From assembly GCA_002205965.3 (NCBI GenBank), contig NADL03000109.1, positions 224,087 to 288,086 of the forward strand: DNA of 64,000 nucleotides. Reading direction: 5' to 3'. Positions 1-9,707 of the stretch are shown piece by piece. A program made the position numbers and the translations under genes. The notes beneath the pieces were generated by a model. That model saw only the letters and a list, made by a program, of their open reading frames with translations. It ran no database searches and had not been told where the DNA came from. Position 1 is the first letter of the stretch, and each line of letters begins with the position of its first letter. The DNA comes from Kappaphycus alvarezii (lineage: Eukaryota; Rhodophyta; Florideophyceae; Gigartinales; Solieriaceae).

Positions 1-1317
1 GGAGCAGACCGGACAGCGAGTAGATCCAGGGAATAGCGCGATGCCGAGACGTAGAGCCAGAGCGACTTTCCAGGCGGAAGAGGACATGTACGTACCGCGG
101 TGGGGGTGAGGAAGCGAAGAGAAAACAGTCGATGCGGAGGATGTGCGCACGGAGAGGAGCCGTGCTCGGTCGTGGGCTGCCGCGGTATCGGACTTCGATA
201 GCATGAGTTCAGTTGTGATCGCAGACTGGAGCCTTTCGCCGGGGACCGGCGATGAACAACGCTCGAAAAGAGCCGTAGCTGTAAGCGACGAAGACAGCTG
301 CGGGTGGCGGGAGGATAAGAGCGAGATGGCAGACCGAGGGATCTCTTCCAAGTGGCGGTCCTGGGAAAGGGTAAGCAGGTCGGAGATAAGTCGAAAAGAA
401 TCAATTACAGATGCTGCGTATGCAGCCTCGGTAATGTCTGAAGTTTGCAGGAGACCTAGACCGCCCATTGAGAAGGGGAGAGAGGCTTGGAGCCAGGCTC
501 GCTCTGGACAGGGCAGCTGCAATTGGTGGAACGCTTCCCTCTGCTTCTGATCGAAGCTAGCGGCGAGAACCGCAGATTGAGTGGAGGGAAGCGTACGCAG
601 CAAGTGCATGACCTTGGAGGCGTTCGCGCAGAAGCGGTGTAAGTGGAAAGCCAATTGAGCATCATCCAAGTCTCGAAGGGATTGGAAGATGCGGTCAACT
701 TCGTTTTGGCGGCCTGCGAAAAATTGGGAAACAAAAGCGTCCGAGCCAATCGGGGATCCCAGCACGATAAAACCAGGGGGGGTTGAAAAGGGGCAAGGAA
801 GTGCCAAAGGGGAGTGGGAAGGGGAGAAGCCGTAAACTTGGGTCTTGGCAAGGTTGAGCTGGAACCCTAGTGGACCTCCTTCAAGCTGGATGAAACGGAT
901 GGCAGCAGCGGCTTGGGATCGAGGAAGAACAATGTTACCGTCATCTGCGTACCAAGCGTTCAGGGCAGGTGAGAACTTCTCCTGTAACGATAGCAAGAGC
1001 GGATGGAGAGCCAGGGCAAAGAGCAAGGGACCGAGGGGATCACCTTGCTGAGTGCCCTCTGAACTACGGACATAGTAGGGTCCGAAAGCAAGCTCTGTAG
1101 GAGCATCGTAACAAGAGTGTACCCACCGTGCGAGGCCTGGGGCATGTGTCTGTACGGCTTCCAGAATGCGCTGGCGGGAGATGCAATTGAAAGCGTTGCG
1201 AGCATCTATCTGGACCACGTGCAGATACAACCTTTCAATTATTTTCGTTCCATACAGTACCACGTACCTGGAGCGTGAAATAGCACAATGCAGTTCATCA
1301 TCAATATCATGACGCAT
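1..1317 (-). CDS. LINE (non-LTR retrotransposon) reverse transcriptase, 3'-incomplete
   Basis: Reading the minus strand gives a frame without stops from about 1332 to the left edge, over 430 codons. The first ATG is at 1317. From about 1215 downstream it is a non-LTR reverse transcriptase: an IDARNAFNCISRQRILEAV block, then TQQGDPLGPLLFALAL (about 1053-1006), the catalytic YADDG at 951-937, the thumb motif LPFSMGGLGLL near 484-452, and the start of a Cys motif (CPVC, 15-4) at the window edge, where this family usually has a zinc-binding and nuclease-like tail. The enzyme copies element RNA at a nicked target. The codons from 1317 to about 1215 do not look like RT, so the element is probably 5'-truncated or fused to unrelated sequence there; the fingers region is missing. 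No stop codon or frameshift is visible, so the fragment is fairly young. Shorter frames on both strands over this region are shadows. Confidence 0.85.
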   Translation of the reverse strand, partial: MRHDIDDELHCAISRSRYVVLYGTKIIERLYLHVVQIDARNAFNCISRQRILEAVQTHAPGLARWVHSCYDAPTELAFGPYYVRSSEGTQQGDPLGPLLFALALHPLLLSLQEKFSPALNAWYADDGNIVLPRSQAAAAIRFIQLEGGPLGFQLNLAKTQVYGFSPSHSPLALPCPFSTPPGFIVLGSPIGSDAFVSQFFAGRQNEVDRIFQSLRDLDDAQLAFHLHRFCANASKVMHLLRTLPSTQSAVLAASFDQKQREAFHQLQLPCPERAWLQASLPFSMGGLGLLQTSDITEAAYAASVIDSFRLISDLLTLSQDRHLEEIPRSAISLLSSRHPQLSSSLTATALFERCSSPVPGERLQSAITTELMLSKSDTAAAHDRARLLSVRTSSASTVFSSLPHPHRGTYMSSSAWKVALALRLGIALFPGSTRCPVCS

Positions 1318-1985
1318 GTAAAAACTCCTCGATTATCCGGATCATTTTCAAACAGGAAGCAGTGTCAATCGAGAGGAAGGGGTCATAATAGAAAGTAATC
1401 AGTAGGGATTTAAGTGCAGTGTTGAGGGTTGCACCGTAGGCTCCTCGAAGAGTTGCAGATCTTCGCGTAGTAGAAGAGACAGTTCAACAAGAGGCTTACA
1501 TAGAATAGAACTAGCTGTGGCCCCGGCTACATGAACTGGCCTGAGGGCACGAGTGACACGATTTGTTAAATGCAGTGAGATAAGACCTTTAGTCACTTTG
1601 CAAGTGACTTGACGAGGCATCTGGAAGGGGAGAGAACAGCGCCAGCAACCGAATAGGGTGCGGTCTGAATGTTATCACACGGTCCCAAGTGCTTCTGCGA
1701 CTTCTCAGCGAAAATCTCAAATGAATAATCGTAAGCACTTTAGATCTTACGATGTACTATCAGGTGACGACCACTGCTTTCACAAGCTCCCGTTGATCCA
1801 GGCATGTGGCTTGCTTGGATAATCAAAAATGGCATTGACCTTAAAGAGGGTGCCTTCCAAAGCAGAAATACAATTTTGTCGTCATTTAGTCGCACAGATC
1901 CCGAAGCTCATCTTTCCTCCATCCCTCGATAGAAACTAAATCGCAATACTCTACCGTGGCACAAATTCGGTACCTCTTCCTTTTG
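1318..1985. other. No recognisable gene
   Basis: Short frames occur on both strands but none shows a family motif, and stops are frequent. It separates the LINE fragment from the foldback at 1986. I see nothing else here. Confidence 0.4.
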
Positions 1986-2098
1986 GAATATTTCCTAATT
2001 ATTTCCATTTTCGGAAGCACTGCCACAACGCGATGTATTTTCGGAAGCACTGCAACAACGCGGTTGCTTGCGAAAATGGAAATAGTTAGGAAATATTC
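1986..2098. repeat. Foldback: 28-bp inverted repeat enclosing a 26-bp direct repeat
   Basis: The arm at 1986-2013 is the reverse complement of 2071-2098 with one mismatch over 28 bp (core TTTCCTAATTATTTCC). Between them, and partly overlapping the left arm, are two 26-bp direct repeats at 2007-2032 and 2037-2062, 30 bp apart, differing at one base (core CGGAAGCACTGC). A transcript would form a strong stem with a 57-nt loop. No target-site duplication was found. It could be a small foldback transposon or a structured RNA. Confidence 0.8.
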
Positions 2099-2462
2099 AT
2101 CTGCGCGGTTGAACCCAATACGTCCAGCCGGGGCAGTACGGTCCCTTCGTAATGCATTTTTAGTAAGAAGAGGTCACCTTTTCCTCCTGCCACAACCGTC
2201 TTTTTGCTCCAGCACCCCGAGAGCACGCAGGAGTGTCTATTCTTAACGAACACAAATCTAACTGCCCCACTTCCCATTCGCCTCTCTCAAATCCGCAGAG
2301 ATCAACGAATTCTTCAGCTACTCGCGTATCTTACAGTTGCAGTGAGTTCAGCCTCTCGCCCACACCATCAGCCACCTTCCCGTCCACAGCAGCGAAGCAG
2401 CCAAATCTCTGGTTACCCCAGGTTCGAGCCAACACTCGGTACGCGAAGAGCTTGCAGTCATA

Positions 2463-2828
2463 ATGCCGTTGAGACTTGGTTTTGTTGCATTGGTCACTAT
2501 CATGTTCTTTGGTGCCCCGTTCCCGCTTGCAAATGCTGTTGTTCTTTCGTCTCCTGAACCTGAAGTGGACCCTATGTTTTCTGCTCCCGGAATCGCCGTC
2601 CGATTGCAAGCAATCTCTGCTATCCTCAACGAGAATTCTGTTACCTCCAAAATTAAGAAACCCGTCTCAACTGTGCAACAAACAAATGAACTGAAAGCAC
2701 AGCAAGTTCTAGAGGGCATTGCCATCGTTTTGCTTTGTTTTAATTTCGATTATCGACGACCGCAGCCCTTTTTGGACTCATCATACACGAACCGCTGCCG
2801 CTTTACCAGAGCGGTACTAATTATTTGA
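2463..2828 (+). CDS. Possible small secreted protein (121 codons), function unknown
   Basis: The ORF starts with a short basic segment (MPLRLG) followed by a hydrophobic stretch of about 18 residues and a small-residue end (PLANA) that fits a signal peptide, with cleavage expected near residue 25. The rest (VVLSSPEPEVDPMF onward) has no motif I recognise and only one Cys. A long pyrimidine-rich, ATG-poor leader precedes the ATG, as in many eukaryotic 5' UTRs. The hydrophobic segment near residue 86 and the basic tail after it look non-coding, so the true 3' part may be spliced or absent. An antisense frame of similar size overlaps it. It could be a host gene, a first exon, or chance. Confidence 0.3.
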   Translation: MPLRLGFVALVTIMFFGAPFPLANAVVLSSPEPEVDPMFSAPGIAVRLQAISAILNENSVTSKIKKPVSTVQQTNELKAQQVLEGIAIVLLCFNFDYRRPQPFLDSSYTNRCRFTRAVLII

Positions 2829-3320
2829 ATATGCGGCGAGAGACTAGCAGCACGATATCTGCAGCTACGGCTCGTCTTAGAGAGCAAACATTTTGACATT
2901 TCAAGAACAAAACACCAAAAACATTCCCCTCTGAGAACTAACCTTACCCGATCCCTAGATTAGTGTTAGCTGTTAAATAATCACATGTATGCAGATGCAA
3001 ACACGAACACATATGCATACAGAAGGTGTATTAGTCCATAGTTTTACAAGAAAATTGCACATGAACGGTGAACACACGATAAGCTCAGTTGTATTCGCTT
3101 TTACATTACACTGCTAATTGTAGGTCCACAGTATATAAGCCATTGTAGTAACTGTTTAGCAAGTTTGAGTGACGTAAGGACGACAAACCAGCATCCACGC
3201 GGCGAAATTCTTCGATCGGCTTTGACAAGTTGGTCGTGGCGCCCGATAATGGACCCGTCATCGTGGTACGCAGTTGAAGTAACAACTTTGCCAGATCTCT
3301 GTTCTCCTCTTCCTCTGAAA
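2829..3320. other. No recognisable gene
   Basis: AT-rich stretch up to the first R1 copy. Stops are frequent on both strands and no repeat family described here matches it. Confidence 0.4.
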
Positions 3321-3450
3321 GGGGAAAGGTTTGGGTGTTTTACTCCTGGAAGATACATCCGATCTATCCCATGGTTTTCCAGACAACCACAATCGACTCA
3401 AAAAGGGTTTACCGACACAGTAATGGGGAAGGAACTACGCTCCCTAAAAA
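3321..3450 (-). repeat. R1 repeat, copy A
   Basis: This is a near full-length member of the R1 family, which has nine copies in this window. On the plus strand it begins GGGGAAAGGTTTGGGTG, contains ATCCGATCTATCCCATGG, and runs through ACCGACACAGTAATGG to GCTCCCTAAAAAG. The strand given is the inferred sense, in which the AAACACCCAAACCTTTCCC end is the constant 3' end. It stops one base before the 5' LTR of the copia element. Confidence 0.85.
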
Positions 3451-3451
3451 G

Positions 3452-3823
3452 TGTTGAGACAAAGCACGAGAAGTCACTCAAACCGCTTTACAGTCACAGG
3501 TGCAACTGTAGCTTACAGTTGATTGTATTTTAGATCCAAAAACTAGGAAGCCAATCCCGTCAACGACACCTCGGCGGGACACAGTACTTATCTGTGACCG
3601 CGCCTCGGCATCGACCACCTCTAGCTTGAAGACTAAGCGTCTCATCGGTAAACCAGACTGAACAACTCGTCCGGTATCTCTAGCACTCGCCTAACTCCAC
3701 TGAGATTAGGGTTGCGACCGACCTTGGCCTACATCACCCTGACTTGGCTGCGTTGGGCAGGTAGCACTCAGGACTGAGTACCCCAGGGCGGACCGAGACG
3801 CCAAACCCCCAGTTTCCACAACG
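3452..3823 (+). repeat. 5' LTR of the copia element
   Basis: Begins TGTTGAGACAAAGC and ends TTTCCACAACG. By eye it differs from the 3' LTR by about five substitutions and three single-base indels. The last base is G where the 3' copy has A, so the usual CA end is lost in this copy. Confidence 0.92.
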
Positions 3824-4062
3824 CTTGCAAGTTCATACGGAACTGGTAAAAACCCTCCTCGGCCCGAACACTCCTCACTCTCCCTCTCAGTCACCTCCCA
3901 TCTTCCTCCCATCTTTCTCGTCGTGTCACCTCTCATCTTCCTCGTGTCCTCCTCCCATCTTCCTCGCTACCCATCATCCTCCCTTACCCTCCCTTCTCGG
4001 CCCTCCCCTTTTCAGAACCCCACCTACTCCCCTCACCTTTATCTCCATCTAAAATTCTTACT

Positions 4063-5430
4063 ATGCTGGAACTTTTCTCCGAAGCAGACCTCAGTCTGTT
4101 GGAAAAGGACATCGCGAGAAATGAGGAGAGCACAAGCGACCCACAGGTGCTCGGCTTATGTGCTATCCTCAAGGACCCAATTGAGCAACCAAAAGCAGAC
4201 GTTCTAGGGTACCTGCAAGAATCCCTACCTGTAGATACACTCTTCGTTGAAGAATGTTTGGCCAACCACAGGATTTCAGCGTCGTAAGACATATCTTAGA
4301 GAAATCCGATATCGAAGTGATACGCGATCGAAACCTCAAGATCAGCGTGAAAGTCGCCAGAGCATTGTACCAAGACCCCGCGCAGGATTCTGAGGCCGAA
4401 GCTTATGTCGAGTCATATCACCGTGCGAAGCACCACCGCCGTCATAATCAAGGCCCAGAAGCCGGGACAGGGGCAGCCGCTCGTTAAATTGTAGCTGCCC
4501 GTCCAGAAGTGAGTGATCAACAGGCATTAGATGGAACAAGGCAGCCGTAACGAACGCATTCAAGGAAGAAGACAAGTACTCCGGCTCCTCTCTGGCAAGT
4601 TACCATTACACTGCGTTCGAAACAAGTTCCTTGATGCATTCCGAGATCAAAGCATACCGCGTAAAGACCAAGTCGACCTTCTTCACGCCGGACTATCTGG
4701 CTTGGCGTTGGACTACTATTACCAGTCCATCCGAGGTATTTACACTACAATTGACGAAGCCTTCAAGGCGCTAGAGGAGCGCTTCAACTCTCTCCAGCAC
4801 CAAGCCCAAGCACGCTCGTACCTCACGAAACTGACTATAGAGGGAATTAAGAAGGAGAAGAACTGCTCGTCAATGACAGCTCTCGAGGTCGCACATGAGC
4901 GGATCATTAACACTGTCCCATCTTGTGGCCGAGAATACCAAAGTGACAACCATTATTGCGACTTCATGGAAGATTTTGTCCGAGAGGCAGATTGGGCTGG
5001 AAAGGTCATCCATGACTGGCTAACTCCATCGCCAACTGTACATATGGATTACAATACCTTATACTCAAAGCTAGGCGCCGCAATCACATCTTATGAACGC
5101 CGTCACCCGACTGGCGACGATTCTTACGGCTCCGCATTCTTCGGAGAAAGGTATGCCGCGCCAATGCGCCGCCCCACTAGCTCCGGAACTAGAAGGACTG
5201 TACGGAGCAATGCCAGCGCACAACGCGGCTCCGGCGACCTTAGTCTCTCCAGCATGCTGCGACCCCAAAATAGGATTCGTAAGGCCATGTCCCCAGCACA
5301 GCTAGCAGACATCAAGGCCAAGAAACGATCCCTTCGTTGCAAACAACTAGGCCATTGGCGTCACGAATGCCCCTAGCGAAACCAAACTCAAGTAACTCTG
5401 TAATGATGTCCTTCATCTCAGATATTGGAA
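4063..5430 (+). pseudogene. Copia gag, frameshifted
   Basis: The gag reading is spread over several frames (4063-4287, 4254-4487, then 4531-5376). The last holds the recognisable part: a helical block around LSGLALDYYYQSIRGIY, a stretch beginning EAFKALEERFNSLQ, and a basic tail ending in a zinc-knuckle remnant, CKQLGHWRHEC, near 5340-5370. The knuckle lacks its first Cys pair spacing, probably by a small deletion. Gag forms the particle that packages element RNA. At least three frameshifts prevent a single product. The upstream AT-poor C/T tract (about 3860-4050) is probably the untranslated leader. Confidence 0.75.
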
Positions 5431-5734
5431 ACAGCGAGGACGCCGTCGCCAAGACACTCTGGGCCATATCTGAAGACGACGATGAATACTACGCCTATTG
5501 CACCCTCCAATACCAGGACCACGACAGCTCAGACGGTCACAGCAACTCCTTCGAGGCACTAGTACACCACATCGAACAGTCAAACGCACCGTATACCGAA
5601 GCTGAAGCGACCATTGACCTACAGAACTCTTTCGTGGCACTGATAAATTGCCTTCCCGGCGCTCCAGCAAGTGACGATGAGCAGGATTTTCGACCGCCGA
5701 CGGGGCACTAGAGGACCCCCCGCCGGCTACTACT

Positions 5735-6193
5735 GCGTCTTCCACATTCTTGACCCGAACCGATGGCTTTAAGCCACAGCTCTACTACGGAAACGAAGAC
5801 GATCACACCACGCCTCGCAAATACCGCGTCTATGCAATACCTGAAAAGGCCGGTCCATTCAAGAGCAGCCCAGGGCTATTTGAAGGTGCCGCACTGGACA
5901 CTGGCGCTCAAATTTCTGTCATGGGCGTCGAACAAGCACGAGCATACCGCTCTACAGCGGGGTTTTCGTTCAAGCTTGCTGTCTCCAGTTCACACTTTCG
6001 TTTTGGAGCCGATCGCTCCAAGTCAATGGGAAAATCCCCATCGTTATATGCACTCCCCGGAGCATCCTTCACCTCTGGATCGACGTCGTCCCACAAGATA
6101 TCCCAATACTCATCGATTTGGACGTATTACATAATTCCACCGTTGGACCAGACGGCCTTTGCCCCCAATCTTCGTCTTCGGCGACCTCCCTAG
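5735..6193 (+). pseudogene. Copia aspartic protease region
   Basis: The frame at 5750-6193 contains the active-site block ALDTGAQISVMG (Asp-Thr-Gly, near 5893-5930), followed by sequence that drifts into other frames where DVDVVPQDIPILIGLDVL can be read (about 6080-6125), matching the second half of a retropepsin-like domain. The enzyme would process the polyprotein. It follows gag as expected for copia. The frame is broken after about 5990, so no active protease is expected. Confidence 0.75.
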
Positions 6194-6229
6194 GGCACCA
6201 ACACTGACAACAAAAAATCTCCCACGCAA

Positions 6230-7042
6230 AAGGAACGATTCAGGGACTTACGGACAGCACAAGTCGAGTACGAACGATAGGTCTCCCGCGAATTAGTGCA
6301 CCGCGGCCTTCGCACTACCGCGCCCCCCGCCTCAGACTACAGGTACATTCCGGGTGATTTCGCATACGTCTACAGAGAAAGGATCAAGCAGTATACTGGA
6401 CCGCACCTAATAGCGTCAGTTAGCGGAAAACAAGTCCGACTGCATGTCGGAGAAAGAACCAGCCCCCGCGACTTTAACAAGGCACAGCTCCGACCAGCTC
6501 CGCACACTCGTCTGCAGTCTATGGACGAGATGATTACTGATGATGATAAAAGACCCCCCGTGTGCTGTATTCAGAAGTAACCCCTATCGGAGATACTCGT
6601 GGGAACTGCGCCGAGTTTGACGTAAGTCAAGCATACTTACAATCGGCTTCAAGCCTAAAACGTGACGCTTTCATCCGCCCCAAGGAATTAGATCTACTCC
6701 CAGGGGAGCTTATCCAAGTCATCAAACCACTGTACGGACTCAGTGATAGCGGCGACTACTGGTGTGAGACATTCGCCAAATTCCACGTCCACAACCAACG
6801 CATGGAAAAAGCAACCGGCGACTTCGCCCTCTTCTTCCGGCGCTGTGAAGACTAACTCGTGGCACTGTCAGGCTCATATGTTGATGACGTTATCCAAGCA
6901 TCGCCAGCATCTCACAAACGGGAGATCCGCAAGCAAATCATGAAACTACTTCTCGGTACCCACAAGTTGTCGCACCCCGTACAGCAGTTCGTTATCTACC
7001 CCACTGGAAACAACAGCGGTTCTCGGAACTTCCAGGGGAGCA
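6230..7042 (+). pseudogene. Copia pol remnant: integrase tail and N-terminal reverse transcriptase
   Basis: At 6296-6580 the frame reads a post-integrase segment (GDFAYVYRERIKQYTGP). From 6562 the next frame enters the RT: FDVSQAYLQSA (catalytic Asp, about 6617-6650), a block ending in KPLYGLSDSGDYW, then after an in-frame stop at 6853 the polymerase motif SYVDDVI (about 6874-6894). The sequence ends at the 3' LTR before the thumb, connection and RNase H. The catalytic integrase core that should precede it is deleted. The closest style is copia elements with the PLYGLSDSGDYW signature; I cannot assign a named lineage. Confidence 0.85.
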
Positions 7043-7415
7043 TGTTTGAGACGAAGCACGAGAAGTCACTCAGACCGCTTTACAGTCACAGGTGCAACTG
7101 TAGCTTACAGTTGATTGTATTTTAGATCCAAAAACTAGGACGCCAATCCCGTCAACGACACCTCGGCGGGACACAGTACTTATCTGTGACCGCGCCTCGG
7201 CATCGACCACCTCTAGCTTGAAGACTAAGCGTCTCATCGGTAAACCAGACTGAACAACTCGTCCGGTATCTCTAGCACTCGCCTAACTCCACTGAGATTG
7301 GGGTTGCGACCGACCTTGGCCTACATCACCCTGACTTGGCTGCGTTGGGCAGGTAGCACTCAGGACTGAGTACCCAGGGCGGACCGAGACGCCAAACCCC
7401 CCAGTTTCCACAACA
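7043..7415 (+). repeat. 3' LTR of the copia element
   Basis: Begins TGTTTGAGACGAAGC right after a short purine run (CAGGGGAGCA, a weak polypurine tract) and ends TTTCCACAACA. It is almost identical to 3452-3823. Confidence 0.92.
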
Positions 7416-7520
7416 ACTGGAAGATACATCTGATCTATCCCATGGTTTTCCAGACAACCACAATCGACTCGAAAATGGTATACCGACACAGTAATGGGGA
7501 AGGAACTACGCTCCCTAAAA
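7416..7520 (-). repeat. R1 repeat, copy B (3' end missing)
   Basis: Matches R1 from CTGGAAGATACATC to GCTCCCTAAAAAG, but lacks the GGGGAAAGGTTTGGG end because the copia LTR abuts it. It shares the CTAAAAAG tail with copy A, unlike the other copies. Its inferred sense strand is the same as that of the LINE fragment that starts at its other end. Confidence 0.8.
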
Positions 7521-8886
7521 AGATATCTTCATGTCAGATATCAAGTAGGTTGCATTGGATATGACGGCTGCTGCAGCGGATAATAGGCATGTCGAAGAGG
7601 AGGCCTCCGAAGTTGTCGCCGTGTTTTGTCCCGCAGGCGTTCTTATGATGTGACTACCTATCCGCATGAATGTGAACTCGTTTGCATGGCAATATGAGAC
7701 CCAAAGCAGTAACTCTGGGAGTCGCTGTCTCACCGCTGTCACAAAGGCGGGTCTGTTGCACATATTAAAAGAATTCCTGAGATCGACCGTCAATTTGGTG
7801 GTAAATCCTTACGAGTTTTCCGTCAATATCCCATACGTTGGATCACTGCTGTACTCCTAAACGACGTTTCGGACTCTGTGCACGACTTTGTCGGTACTCG
7901 ACTTTGTGGCGATACCCACTTGGAGGGGTTGAAGGTAGTCTTTCGCCCTCTTGGACACTCGCTTCATTAAGCAGCTACCGACAAATCTGCGCAACGGCTA
8001 CCCAACGGTGATTGGTCTAGGTGACATGTCTTTCTTCGGCAACGGGGCTAGTGGGGCACTCGCAATCCACGGAGTGAGAACGCCTGGTGATTTTCCAGTT
8101 GCTAAATCATTAGCAAGCATCGTAAGAGCTGCCATAAAGCCGGAATTTCCAAAAAGATGTCCCGAGCAGGATGGACATCTTAGCAATTCTACCAGGTGGC
8201 ATGGGTTTAGAACTGAGCCTCTGGGAGAGCATCCTGGTTGAAATGCTCTGATAACACCAAGGAATTTGTCTTCAATGATCGATCGGAAACTGTAGTTGGT
8301 AGAAAATGTTCCACTGGCTAGAGTTGTTTCATAGGGGGTCTGCTGGGGATGTTTATCGATAAGGGCATCGATAACATCACCGGTAGCTGGTATACGCCTA
8401 ACGAGCGCAAAGATTGTGCAGCCAGTCCATACCAATCTTCTTTGGCCAGTTTTGTCTCAGTTTTGATATTGACCAGTTGCTGGTCCGAATTGAAACGAGC
8501 TGGTGCCGTGCGGATTTTGGGTTGGTCGAGTGCTTGCGTCCATAAAGTTTTGAAGTGCCCCGCGTTCCATACATCTATTCTTCCCCTAATTGTGTCCGTA
8601 ATAGAGTGCCATCGGTATTCGCTAGAGTTGGAATCTGACCAGTGATTGTTCGTAAGGATAACTGCTGGGAACAGAAATATTTTTGCGACGCCTGAGTTGC
8701 TCGGGATTTCTCAGCAAGAGAAGCGTCCACTGCATCGTCGATCGATTTTGCATACGTTGATGTCAGACAATCGCGGAACTTTATCGGGATGTGCGACATG
8801 AATCGGGTGCGGGCTTGGAAGATCGCTTTTAGAGAGGGCAAAGACTGTTCACAAAGATCGGGGTTCTGTGATGCGATGTTGGGCAT
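7521..8886 (-). pseudogene. LINE reverse transcriptase, 5' half, decayed
   Basis: On the minus strand, 8435-7998 reads the N-terminal part of a LINE RT: a stretch containing FQPGCSPRGSVLNP and HLVELLRCP, then APLPKKDMSPRPITVG, the conserved lead-in to the polymerase. After a stop it continues as PLRRFVGSCLMKR, and 7793-7515 reads VDLRNSFNMCNRPAFVTAV, the first catalytic Asp region, then LPELLLWVSYCH. The TQQGDPLGPL block is garbled (about 7620) and the YADD motif is absent because the copy ends at an R1 repeat. The frame 8886-8575 is the probable upstream part. It belongs to the same broad RT type as the fragment at 1-1317 but covers the other half of the protein. At least three frameshifts. 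Confidence 0.8.
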
Positions 8887-8889
8887 CTG

Positions 8890-9700
8890 GGTTGGGGTTG
8901 CGGGGGCTAGGTCATCTAAAACCCGTTACAGATGTATTCTATATGTCCCTTGACAAGGTGAAAATGGCGCAAAAGGAAAAGAGAACCACTAAAAGCTCGA
9001 GGTGAGAGTCAATGCGAGCGTCTAAAGTGCTACAGTAGACGTTACTGGGCAGTTTGAAGGAGTGGGCATGAGAGCTGAGTAACTGCACTACTACAAAACT
9101 CCAAAGGGGAAGGCCCTACCTACGCGACCAACGTAAAGAAAACGTTATTGGTTTTGATGTTGACTTTCAATTTCCTTAGTATTTGGGACTGGACCTGAAT
9201 TTGTCTGGTAGCTTACTTCATACTCTTGTTTGTGTGTAACTTAGTGCGGTGAGCGTCCAACTAGGGTTTTGTAGTCCTTAAATGCTCCTAATATTTCCTT
9301 TCATTCATGCACCTCCTTATTTTCAGTTCTAAACTGCCGCAATTTGTAGCATCTGCTTAGTAACGTTGACAGCTCTGCACCGCTACAGGACAATGCAAAG
9401 CAACCCTCTAAAAATATCGAAAATAAAACTTGAATTCCAGTGCCAGCGCAGCATGCCAAAAAAGTATCCACCCAGCGCAGAAAGCCAGATCATCCAGCAT
9501 AGCATGTCCAGATATTGTTCAGGAACATTTCATCCCAGCATGCCCGTTGGTCAAGACGAACGTCCCGGTTCGTTATTGCCCTTTCGTGTTATTTTTCGAT
9601 GTCATCAGTCTCTTCTCGAGAATGTAAGGCATGTGAAACGGATAAGGGTATAAGCTATTACCAACATGGTCCTCCGATAAGTTCTTTCGCGTCACGTGTA
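8890..9700. other. No recognisable gene
   Basis: No family motif in any frame. Short frames at 9366-9754 have no support. The decayed gypsy fragment begins just beyond. Confidence 0.4.
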
Positions 9701-9707
9701 CCTTACT

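Larger units (their letters stand above)
3452..7415 (+). mobile_element. Internally deleted Ty1/copia retrotransposon
   Basis: Two direct LTRs (3452-3823 and 7043-7415) enclose only about 3.2 kb. In order one can see a gag-like region, an aspartic protease with D-T-G, the segment after integrase, and part of the reverse transcriptase with YVDD. The integrase core and RNase H are gone: protease ends near 6190, post-integrase sequence begins by about 6296, and RT runs straight into the 3' LTR. The order protease, integrase tail, RT is the copia order. The LTRs are about 98% identical, so insertion was recent even though the internal ORFs are broken; it is non-autonomous. No target duplication is visible (AAAAG before, ACTGG after). 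Confidence 0.9.

Noticed and set aside
456..1205. Frames 456-851 and 960-1205 on the minus strand and 143-550, 845-1051 on the plus strand as genes
   Set aside because: The minus-strand RT frame explains the region; these are shadow frames.
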